Shown: one piece after another, positions 1-6,397 of the stretch
Layout of the letters: the number at the start of each line of letters is the position of its first letter
How positions within the stretch are numbered: position 1 is the first letter of the stretch
NCBI GenBank assembly: GCA_002702235.1
Contig: NZYO01000011.1
Span: 8,460-20,964, forward strand
Source: Gammaproteobacteria bacterium
Lineage (GTDB): Bacteria > Pseudomonadota > Gammaproteobacteria > Poriferisulfidales > GCA-002705445
Direction of reading: 5' to 3'
DNA: 12,505 bases
The notes under the pieces: model-generated
What the model saw: the letters and a program-made list of their open reading frames with translations, nothing else
Told to the model about the DNA's origin: nothing
The model's database searches: none
Made by a program: the position numbers and the translations under genes

Positions 1-671
1 AACTTTAAAGAGCCAACTATTACGATTTTTGCGTTTTGTCTTATGATATAGCTATTATAAAAATTCATTACATCTTTTCTACTTATTCTTTCGATAGATG
101 AAACATAACCTTCATTTGGATTAGCATAAGGATGCTTACCGTATAGTGATTTGTAGAAAAGATTAATTGATACGTCACTTGGATCTGTTGCCCCTTCTTT
201 TATAAATGAAATAAGTTGATTTTTTTGGATTTCAAATTGTTCTTTAGGAAAATTAGCACTGCTTAAAATTTCAGCGAAAATTTTGACTGAATTTTTAAAA
301 TAATTCTCTTGAGTTAAAGATCTCAGAGAAATTATAGATTTATCTTTATATGAGCTAGCACTAAAGATTGCTCCATTAGATTCAAGTTCGTAAGATATCT
401 CGTCATATTTTTTATTTTTTGTTCCCTCGTTTATTAGCCCATGAGTAAGGTTTGAAAGTCCATTTAGCTCATTATCTTTATTTGATCCTGCATCAAATAT
501 AACCTGGATGTCTACCATGGGAATGGTGCTAGAATTTACATAAAAAACCTCGACTTTATTTTTGGTCAGGAATTTTTTAATTTCCATATTTGCTTCAGCT
601 TTACTAATCATAAAAATTAAAATAAAAAAAGAAAAAATTATGAACTTATATAATTTTTTATTTATTAACAT
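1..671 (-). CDS. M16 family peptidase-like protein, zinc site lost (partial, C-terminus beyond window)
   Basis: Open frame read leftwards and cut by the window edge; 223 codons are visible. The start at 669-671 overlaps the end of the upstream M16 gene by 14 bases and gives a clear signal peptide: basic MLINKKLYK, a hydrophobic stretch at about 10-22, and a probable cleavage after SKAEA (residue 27). A later ATG at 609-611 would remove most of that signal, so I reject it. The body matches the N-terminal M16 domain (DIQVIFDAGS, then GLSNLTHGLINEGT). Where active members have HxxEH, this one has HGLIN (residues 77-81), so the catalytic Glu and second zinc His are missing. In known bacterial M16B pairs, one subunit is catalytic and the partner is inactive but needed for the substrate chamber. 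By inference this protein partners the neighbouring peptidase in the periplasm. The C-terminal domain cannot be seen. Confidence 0.85.
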   Translation of the reverse strand, partial: MLINKKLYKFIIFSFFILIFMISKAEANMEIKKFLTKNKVEVFYVNSSTIPMVDIQVIFDAGSNKDNELNGLSNLTHGLINEGTKNKKYDEISYELESNGAIFSASSYKDKSIISLRSLTQENYFKNSVKIFAEILSSANFPKEQFEIQKNQLISFIKEGATDPSDVSINLFYKSLYGKHPYANPNEGYVSSIERISRKDVMNFYNSYIIRQNAKIVIVGSLK

Positions 672-1977
672 AAGCTACAGTTTTATTAGTAGGAACAAAG
701 TATTTCTTAGCTACCGACATAATATCTTGGCTTGTGACTGAGCCAACATAGTCAGTAAATTTTTTTATAATGTCTATACTGCCAACAGTAGTCGAGGTCA
801 TACCATATACGTAAGCTTGATAAAAAAGTGAATCTTGTTGATAAACTTCATATGCTATGACTTGAGCTAGGATCTTATCCAAATCTCTTTTCGTTACCAT
901 ACTTTTTTTGTATGAGTAGAGAATGCTTTCAATTTCTTTTTCAAGATTCTTTAAATTTATACCTGACACTGGGCTTGCGTCTACTAGAAATAAACTATCG
1001 TTTCGCGCAAATAGTGAGTAACTTGAATCTACCGCATATGCTACTTTTTTTTGTCGTATTAATTCTTTACTTAATCTCGAATTATCACCGTAACTCAATA
1101 TCGAGCTTAATACATAAAGTGCAAAACAATCTTTATAGTTCATATCCGACGAGGCAAGGCTTGGGACTTTATAACCAAATATTAAATAAGGTTGCTTTCC
1201 ATCTATTTTTAGATCTGCCAATTTAGTTCCAAATTGCTTTGGTTCCTTTTTATCTTTTCTTACAGGTAATTGCATTGTTTTGATTGGTCCATAATATTTT
1301 TTAACTAATTGAAGTGTTTTTTTTATGTCTACGTCTCCAACAATTACTACAGTGGCATTATTTGGTGAGTACCACCTGTCATACCAAACTTGAAGATCCT
1401 CAACTTCCATAGTCTCTAAATCTTCCATCCAACCTATTACAGGATTATGATAAGGGTTATTTACAAAAGCTGTTGCATGAAGTTTTTCGTATGCGATTGC
1501 TTCGGATTGATCATCTGTTCTTAACCTTCTTTCTTCTTTAATAACCTCAATTTCCTTAATAAAATCAGATTTTTTAAGTTGTAGGTTTTTCATTCTGTCA
1601 GATTCCATTTTGATTACATCTTCAAGAAATGATTTTGGAACTGTTTGATAATATGCTGTATAATCTCTACTTGTAAATGCATTTTCACTTCCACCAAATT
1701 TTTCAACTTGATCTGAAAATTTTGAGCCTGGAAATTTTTCTGTTCCCTTAAACATCATATGCTCTAAAGCATGAGATATTCCAGTAATTCCGTTTTGTTC
1801 GTCCCCAGAACCAATTTTGTACCACAAATGAGATGTAACTACAGGGGCACGAGAATCCTTCTTAATTACCACTTTTAAACCATTATCAAGAGTTGTTTTC
1901 ATAGTTTCTGCATAGCTTAAAGTTGAAATAAAAAAGATAAAAAAAATTTTAAATAACGCATTTAATCTTGTTAACAT
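658..1977 (-). CDS. M16 family zinc metallopeptidase, periplasmic, catalytically intact
   Basis: A 439-residue protein, the usual length of bacterial two-domain M16B peptidases. The N-terminus is a signal peptide (hydrophobic about 7-21, cleavage after SYA, residue 23). The inverted zinc motif HALEH lies at 69-73, and the third ligand is expected in the EER segment near Glu148/149. The GGSENAFTSRDYTAYY segment (95-110) and the C-terminal segment with KELIRQKKVAYAV are typical of the family and its substrate-binding Arg/Tyr region. It probably degrades peptides in the periplasm; the substrate is unknown. The next gene downstream is an inactive homologue overlapping by 14 bases, suggesting coupled translation and a heterodimer. 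In Pseudomonas a similar M16 pair lies next to the ftsY-ftsE-ftsX-rpoH cluster, matching the context here. Transcription diverges from ftsE. Confidence 0.93.
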   Translation of the reverse strand: MLTRLNALFKIFFIFFISTLSYAETMKTTLDNGLKVVIKKDSRAPVVTSHLWYKIGSGDEQNGITGISHALEHMMFKGTEKFPGSKFSDQVEKFGGSENAFTSRDYTAYYQTVPKSFLEDVIKMESDRMKNLQLKKSDFIKEIEVIKEERRLRTDDQSEAIAYEKLHATAFVNNPYHNPVIGWMEDLETMEVEDLQVWYDRWYSPNNATVVIVGDVDIKKTLQLVKKYYGPIKTMQLPVRKDKKEPKQFGTKLADLKIDGKQPYLIFGYKVPSLASSDMNYKDCFALYVLSSILSYGDNSRLSKELIRQKKVAYAVDSSYSLFARNDSLFLVDASPVSGINLKNLEKEIESILYSYKKSMVTKRDLDKILAQVIAYEVYQQDSLFYQAYVYGMTSTTVGSIDIIKKFTDYVGSVTSQDIMSVAKKYFVPTNKTVAYVNK

Positions 1978-2004
1978 AAAGGTTTCTTAAACAATTTCGT
2001 AAAC

Positions 2005-2010
2005 ATTATA
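2005..2010 (-). promoter_or_regulatory. Putative -10 box of the M16 peptidase pair
   Basis: On the minus strand these bases read TATAAT, a perfect sigma-70 -10 hexamer, placing the start of transcription near 1998 and giving a leader of about 20 bases. No good -35 was found at the proper spacing, which would fall inside ftsE. The box overlaps the plus-strand -10 at 2007-2012, so the two directions may compete for polymerase. Confidence 0.4.
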
Positions 2011-2012
2011 AT
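2007..2012 (+). promoter_or_regulatory. Putative -10 box of ftsEX
   Basis: A perfect TATAAT lies 6 bases before the ftsE ATG, with a weak -35 (TTCTTA, 1984-1989) 17 bases upstream. Transcription would begin at or within a base or two of the start codon, implying a leaderless ftsE mRNA. This is consistent with the absence of a Shine-Dalgarno sequence. The -35 is poor, so the call rests on the -10 and the gene layout. Confidence 0.45.
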
Positions 2013-2018
2013 ATTAAA

Positions 2019-2666
2019 ATGCTTAAACTTTTAAACATTTACAAAAATTATACTCAAGAAAGTAATATATTACAAAATATCAATTTTGAAATAAAAAAAG
2101 AAAGCTGTGTGCAAATATTTGGAATTTCAGGATCTGGTATAACCTCATTATTTAAAATATTAACCTTAAATGAAAAGGCTTCGAAAGGATCTATAATTGT
2201 TGATGGAAAAAATGTAAATCGAAAAAGTAGATCTGAAAAGCTTAAATTTATAAGAGAAACTGGAATAATATCAGAAGATACAGTTATTCTTGAGGATCTA
2301 ACAGTTATGGAAAATATTGAAATACCTCTAAGAATAAAGGGAGAGTCTTCTAAAATTTCTCAGGCAAAAGTGAGCGAGGTACTCAAAATCCTTAAATTAG
2401 AACATAAAAAAAATTCTAAGGGGTATGAATTATCCAGAAGTGAGAAAAGGTTAGTATACATTGGGCGTTGCATCATTAAAAACCCCAAAATTCTAATTGC
2501 AGACAATATTTTTAGTCAAATTGATTCAAACCAAAAAGAAATCATAGAAAAATTAATTAACATTTTGGTAGAGATAAAGACAACTATTGTTCTTCTTACG
2601 AATGAAAAGCTAATAGAAAACCATAGTTTTTTAAATTTTGATATTAAAGATTTAACAAGCGACTAA
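2019..2666 (+). CDS. ftsE: FtsE-like ABC protein with degenerate ATPase motifs (likely pseudo-ATPase)
   Basis: A 215-residue protein that aligns end to end with FtsE (E. coli 222) and sits directly before ftsX. FtsE normally powers FtsX in the divisome to control septal peptidoglycan hydrolases. Here every catalytic motif is altered. Walker A is GISGSGIT (35-42) with Ile41 instead of the essential Lys. The Q-loop Gln is replaced by Glu (about 86). The signature LSGGQ/E is LSRSE (138-142). Walker B keeps Asp162 but has Asn163 for the catalytic Glu. The switch His is Asn195 (LLTNE). The overall fold pattern, including ENIEIPLRIKG (98-108), is preserved and the frame is open, so this is not simple decay. 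ATP hydrolysis is very unlikely and binding doubtful. LolD is an alternative family, but the ftsX neighbour and rpoH context favour FtsE. Confidence 0.88.
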   Translation: MLKLLNIYKNYTQESNILQNINFEIKKESCVQIFGISGSGITSLFKILTLNEKASKGSIIVDGKNVNRKSRSEKLKFIRETGIISEDTVILEDLTVMENIEIPLRIKGESSKISQAKVSEVLKILKLEHKKNSKGYELSRSEKRLVYIGRCIIKNPKILIADNIFSQIDSNQKEIIEKLINILVEIKTTIVLLTNEKLIENHSFLNFDIKDLTSD

Positions 2667-2667
2667 A

Positions 2668-3558
2668 ATGAATACTACAAAAAATTATAATAAATTACTA
2701 TTTAATTTAAAAAAGCTAAAAAGATATTTTTTTTATAATAAAAGTTATCTTTTCATAAGTATTTCTTATATATCTATTTCTTTTTTCTTATTCATTTTTC
2801 TTAATTTTGCTTCAAGAAATGTTCATACAATGTGGCATCATTTTTATGAGAATACTCAGATGATAATTTTTTTAAAAGCAGATGCTAATTTAAATGAATT
2901 AAACGACCTTAAGGGAAAAATAAATAAAGATAATATAAGTATCAAAATAGTTTCAAAAGAAGAAGCTATCAAAATCGTAAGTGATAAAAACAATAATTTT
3001 ACATATAATTTTCCAGATCTTCCTTTTAGTAATATATTAATTTTAAAATCAAATAATTCTTTTAGCTCATCAATTATTAATTTGGTAAGCCAATCAAATA
3101 TTGTAGAAAGTCATGTTATTAAAAATCGCGAAAATGTATCTATTCAATATATTAGGGAGATAGGTGAAATTTTATATTACTTATTCAGTCTTTTTACTTT
3201 GTTGCTTATTTTTTTCTCAATAAGGAATTTTGTAAAAGGCTTTTATATGAGATTTTCTAAAGAGCTTAAATTATATATGCAAGAAGGCGAATCAATTACC
3301 TTATTGAGGTTTTTAAATTATATTTTTTTTACAATAATTTTATCTTTTAGCCTAATTGTTAGTTTTTATTCGACAAACATATTATCAGAATTTATCATTG
3401 CCAACGTGAATAAATATACGGAAAACTTTTTATTTCCTCTGGTATTGAAAGAGGTATCAGAAACTACTGTCTTTCTTACTTTTCTAATTGGTTTGTTATC
3501 TTTAATAATAAATAGCTATAAAATTGCCTCAAAAATATACAATTTCCCTAAAATTTAA
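2668..3558 (+). CDS. ftsX: Cell division protein FtsX (divergent)
   Basis: A 296-residue membrane protein with FtsX topology: a basic cytoplasmic N-terminus, TM1 (about 27-46), a periplasmic domain (about 47-165), TM2 (168-188), TM3 (212-235) and TM4 (264-283). The periplasmic part carries the family pattern of a short strand (MIIFLKADANLNEL), a SKEEAIKIV segment, and a second strand before TM2. In E. coli this domain recruits EnvC. The cytoplasmic loop after TM2, which contacts FtsE, reads KELKLYMQEGES where FtsX usually has an acidic helix ending in MKLVGAT; the Gly is kept but the loop is diverged. The start is one base after the ftsE stop, so the two are translationally coupled. The retained frame suggests the FtsEX complex is still made despite the altered FtsE. 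Confidence 0.87.
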   Translation: MNTTKNYNKLLFNLKKLKRYFFYNKSYLFISISYISISFFLFIFLNFASRNVHTMWHHFYENTQMIIFLKADANLNELNDLKGKINKDNISIKIVSKEEAIKIVSDKNNNFTYNFPDLPFSNILILKSNNSFSSSIINLVSQSNIVESHVIKNRENVSIQYIREIGEILYYLFSLFTLLLIFFSIRNFVKGFYMRFSKELKLYMQEGESITLLRFLNYIFFTIILSFSLIVSFYSTNILSEFIIANVNKYTENFLFPLVLKEVSETTVFLTFLIGLLSLIINSYKIASKIYNFPKI

Positions 3559-3597
3559 TATTGTAAGTTATTGATTATATTAAGTTAATTTGTAATA

Positions 3598-3625
3598 TTG
3601 ATTTTTATTAGCACTCTTCTATAAT
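3598..3625 (+). promoter_or_regulatory. Sigma-70 type promoter of rpoH
   Basis: -35 TTGATT (3598-3603), a 16-base spacer and a perfect -10 TATAAT (3620-3625). The -10 fills the end of the CIRCE spacer, so HrcA binding would block polymerase directly. Transcription is predicted to begin near 3632, giving a leader of only about 6 bases before the rpoH ATG at 3638. Confidence 0.7.
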
Positions 3626-3634
3626 GAGTGCTAA
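3608..3634 (+). promoter_or_regulatory. CIRCE operator (HrcA binding site) upstream of rpoH
   Basis: A perfect 9-base inverted repeat, TTAGCACTC (3608-3616) and GAGTGCTAA (3626-3634), separated by exactly 9 bases. This matches the canonical CIRCE consensus without a mismatch. CIRCE is the operator of the heat-shock repressor HrcA, best known upstream of groESL and dnaK. The site covers the -10 of the predicted rpoH promoter and ends 3 bases before the start codon. Because transcription would begin inside the right arm, the element should act as a DNA operator rather than an RNA hairpin. hrcA itself is not in the window. Confidence 0.95.
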
Positions 3635-3637
3635 ATT

Positions 3638-4483
3638 ATGAATATGAAATATAACAATTTTGAAATGGCAATATCACCTGCTTCATCTGGAGAAGCATAT
3701 TATTCTTATGTCATGTCTTTACCTGTTTTAACAAAAGAAGAAGAAAAAGAGTTAGCTCAAGATCTATTGGATAATAACAACCTTGATTCTGCAAAAAAAT
3801 TAATTATGCATAATTTGAGGTTTGTTATTTATATAGCTAAAGGTTATTCAGGCTATGGATTAAATGTTAATGACTTAGTTCAAGAAGGTAATATTGGCTT
3901 AATGAAAGCTGTCAAAAAGTTTGATCCTTCCAAAAACGTGAGATTGATAACCTTTGCAGTCCATTGGATAAAATCAGAAATAAATGAATTTGTAATAAAA
4001 AATTGGAAAATAGTTAAAGTAGCAACAACAAAGGCACAGAGAAAACTTTTTTTTAATTTAAGATCTAAGAAAAAGTCTAGTACTTGGCTAAACAATGACG
4101 AAGCGAAATCAATCGCTTTAGATCTCGGCGTATCTGAAAAAGATGTAAAAGAGATGGAGTCAAGGTTATCAAATTATGATTTAGCTGTAGAATCTGAATC
4201 TGATGACGAAAATAGTTTTGGGCCAATTGATTATTTAGAAAGTAGCGAACTTCAACCGGATGCAGTTATCGAATTAGAGGACAAAACAAAGTACTATGAA
4301 GCTCTTAAACTTGCTTTAAGTAATCTTGATGATAGAAGTAAAGAAATAATTTCAACAAGGTGGTTAACTGATAATAAATCCACTTTGGCTGAATTGTCTA
4401 AAAAGTATGGTATTTCCCAGGAAAGGGTAAGACAAATAGAATCAGAATCAATTAAAGCTCTTAAAAAATATATCAAAGTATAA
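3638..4483 (+). CDS. rpoH: RNA polymerase heat-shock sigma factor RpoH (sigma-32)
   Basis: A 281-residue sigma-70 family protein with the RpoH layout. Region 1.2/2.1 begins at LPVLTKEEEKELA (28-40). The region 2 core includes DLVQEGNIGLMKAVKKFDP (79-97) and VRLITFAVHWIKSEI (101-115). The diagnostic RpoH box QRKLFFNLR (134-142) is intact. Region 4.2 has the helix-turn-helix TLAELSKKYGISQERVRQIE (249-268). RpoH directs polymerase to chaperone and protease promoters. An alternative start at Met10 (3665) would still keep all domains; I use the first ATG, which follows the promoter directly. The CIRCE operator upstream predicts repression by HrcA at the DNA level. The very short leader leaves little room for the 5' part of an RNA thermometer such as E. 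coli uses. The 3' end overlaps the convergent ctaB by 11 bases. Confidence 0.96.
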   Translation: MNMKYNNFEMAISPASSGEAYYSYVMSLPVLTKEEEKELAQDLLDNNNLDSAKKLIMHNLRFVIYIAKGYSGYGLNVNDLVQEGNIGLMKAVKKFDPSKNVRLITFAVHWIKSEINEFVIKNWKIVKVATTKAQRKLFFNLRSKKKSSTWLNNDEAKSIALDLGVSEKDVKEMESRLSNYDLAVESESDDENSFGPIDYLESSELQPDAVIELEDKTKYYEALKLALSNLDDRSKEIISTRWLTDNKSTLAELSKKYGISQERVRQIESESIKALKKYIKV

Positions 4484-5357
4484 CTAGTAGATTTAAATAT
4501 CTGTCAGCTATCATAAATCCAAATAATGCCGATAAGTAAATTATTGAATAATTAAATATTTTAAAAGATAAATTATTGCTTTTTGAAATTTGCATTGAAA
4601 TTGTCAAATACAAAAAAAATAGATTTAATACGATTGAACCAAATAAATAGAATTTTCCTGAAAAACCAATTAAAAAAGGTAGAAAGGAGCATACACTCAT
4701 CATTAATGTGTATAAAGTTATATGAATTCTAGTGAAATTATCTCCATGAGTTACTGGTAGCATAGGAATTTTAGCAGCGGCATATTCATCTTTTTTTGCA
4801 AGAGCCAATGCCCAAAAATGGGGAGGTGTCCACATAAATATAATTAGAAACATAATAATAGCCATGTAATCGACAGAGCCAGTAATAGCAGTCCAACCTA
4901 ATAACGGTGGTGTTGCACCAGCTGCCCCACCAATCACGATATTTTGTGGAGTAGCTCTCTTTAAATACATAGTATATATAAATGCGTAACCGACCAATGA
5001 AGCAAAAGTAAGATAAGCAGTTAATTGATTAACATAAAAGAATAATGTTACAAATCCAATAAATCCAATCACAATTGAGTAAACTATCACATTTATTTCT
5101 TTGAGCTCACCCGAGGGTAAAGGCCTTTTTTTAGTTCTATCCATAATACGGTCGACTTTTTGGTCTACTAATTGATTAATAGCGCCAGCTGAGAAAGCCA
5201 TTAATGCAATTCCTACGTTAGCAATAATAAGAAGTAAAAAATTAATATTAAGAGGATTTGCTAAAAGCATACCTATTAAAGATGTAAAAATCATTAAAAG
5301 AACTACCCTAGGCTTTGATATTTCAATGTATGGCTTAATTGAGGATATATACGACAT
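4473..5357 (-). CDS. ctaB: Protoheme IX farnesyltransferase (heme O synthase)
   Basis: A 294-residue polytopic membrane protein of the UbiA prenyltransferase superfamily, normal CtaB/CyoE length. It attaches a farnesyl group to heme B to make heme O, the precursor of heme A. The first Asp-rich motif is NQLVDQKVD (61-69), followed by DRTKKRPLPSG (73-83), both diagnostic. The second is KKDEYAAAKIPMLPV (188-202). GGAAGATPPLLGW (143-155) and WTPPHFWALA (176-185) are also family-typical. About nine hydrophobic segments are visible. The start lies one base after the ctaA stop, so it is last in the SURF1-ctaA-ctaB operon. Its 3' end overlaps rpoH on the other strand. It supplies heme for the aa3 oxidase encoded downstream in this window. 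Confidence 0.96.
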   Translation of the reverse strand: MSYISSIKPYIEISKPRVVLLMIFTSLIGMLLANPLNINFLLLIIANVGIALMAFSAGAINQLVDQKVDRIMDRTKKRPLPSGELKEINVIVYSIVIGFIGFVTLFFYVNQLTAYLTFASLVGYAFIYTMYLKRATPQNIVIGGAAGATPPLLGWTAITGSVDYMAIIMFLIIFMWTPPHFWALALAKKDEYAAAKIPMLPVTHGDNFTRIHITLYTLMMSVCSFLPFLIGFSGKFYLFGSIVLNLFFLYLTISMQISKSNNLSFKIFNYSIIYLSALFGFMIADRYLNLLVIL

Positions 5358-5358
5358 T

Positions 5359-6390
5359 TTAATGCTTAATTAAAGATCTGCTATAACAATAATTTAATAC
5401 ATATGCTAATGTTATTAAACTTATGAGTAATAATGACGCATTTCCAGTGTGAGCAACTGCTATCTCAATTGGCAAACTATAAACAACATTCATTATACCA
5501 AGCGCTATTTGAGCTATTAGAAGTAAGAAAATTGTAATACTTAAATATTTTATAAAATCATTTTTAATTAATCTATTTACGTATATTAATGAGAAAACTA
5601 AAACACAAAAAGTTACTAAAGCCCAAACACGATGAGTAAAGTGTATAGCAACTCTTGAATATGAATCTAAAACCCCAAACTCATAATTTTGATCAGTAAA
5701 GTCAACAGAAAATCCACTAGTGAAATCCATTTTTGGCCACCATTGAGTATTGCACTTCGGAAAATCTACGCAAGCAAGAGCAGCATAGTTTGTACTTGTC
5801 CAACCGCCTAGAATTATTTGAATAACTAAAAATAGAAGAGAAACATAAACTATATTTCTTGCATACTTAAAATACTTAAAATCTAAATTTATATTTAAAA
5901 ATACATGGTTACTAAATATATATGATTTGTGTTTGATAAAAATAAGCCATATTAGTGAAAATATTGATAAGCCGCCAACAAGATGAAGGGAAACAATAAG
6001 GGGTTGAAGTTGTTCAGATACAGTTAGTAAACCTAAAAAAGCCTGAAGTAAAACTAACAATCCAGTAAACATTGAGATTTTTTTTAAATTTTTATAATCG
6101 TATTTATAAATAATATAAACGAAGGCCAGAATTACTAGACCGAATATACCTGCAAGATATCGATGTATCATCTCTTTCCATGCTTTTCCAATATCAACTT
6201 GAGAGCCCTTAAAAAGCTGTTCAGCCTCAGTAATTTCGCTTGCTGTCTCTGGAACACCTAATAAAATTCCATAACAACCAGGCCAATCTGGGCATCCTAA
6301 ACCAGCATCCGAAAGTCTTACATAAGCGCCAAAAGTTATAATTGTAAAAACTAAAACTAGCATTATATAAAGTATGTTGTTTATACTCAT
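5359..6390 (-). CDS. ctaA: Heme A synthase (COX15/CtaA family)
   Basis: A 343-residue membrane protein with about eight TM segments arranged as two four-helix halves, as in CtaA/COX15. It oxidises the heme O methyl group to the formyl of heme A. Visible key residues: Cys33 and Cys39 in LGCPDWPGC; Glu73 and His76 in WKEMIHR; His136 in SLHLVGG; the second-half Cys207 and Cys213 in ACVDFPKC; His250 and His253 in AIHFTHR; His314 in AVAHTGN. All expected heme-ligand histidines and both cysteine pairs are present, so it should be active. A 7-base gap separates it from the upstream SCO-like gene and one base separates it from ctaB, with a weak AAAGAA ribosome-binding sequence before its ATG. Confidence 0.96.
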   Translation of the reverse strand: MSINNILYIMLVLVFTIITFGAYVRLSDAGLGCPDWPGCYGILLGVPETASEITEAEQLFKGSQVDIGKAWKEMIHRYLAGIFGLVILAFVYIIYKYDYKNLKKISMFTGLLVLLQAFLGLLTVSEQLQPLIVSLHLVGGLSIFSLIWLIFIKHKSYIFSNHVFLNINLDFKYFKYARNIVYVSLLFLVIQIILGGWTSTNYAALACVDFPKCNTQWWPKMDFTSGFSVDFTDQNYEFGVLDSYSRVAIHFTHRVWALVTFCVLVFSLIYVNRLIKNDFIKYLSITIFLLLIAQIALGIMNVVYSLPIEIAVAHTGNASLLLISLITLAYVLNYCYSRSLIKH

Positions 6391-6397
6391 AATTTCT

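Noticed and set aside
609..611. ATG at 609-611 as the start of the second M16 gene
   Set aside because: It would delete most of the signal peptide encoded from 671, which has a complete basic, hydrophobic and cleavage region.
912..1226. Open frame of 104 codons on the plus strand inside the M16 peptidase gene
   Set aside because: It is antisense to a conserved coding region, has no recognisable domain or start signal, and is explained by codon composition of the real gene.
2019..2666. ftsE as a decayed pseudogene
   Set aside because: The frame is intact at full length, no frameshift or stop is seen, the non-catalytic fold pattern is conserved, and coupling to ftsX is kept. Constraint on function other than ATP hydrolysis is more likely, though not proven.
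2019..2666. LolD or another ABC transporter ATPase instead of FtsE
   Set aside because: The next gene has FtsX topology and length, and rpoH follows, which is the standard ftsE-ftsX-rpoH order.
3608..3634. Inverted repeat after ftsX read as a rho-independent terminator
   Set aside because: There is no T-run after it, the arms match CIRCE exactly, and a -10 hexamer lies in the spacer just before rpoH, so it is an operator.
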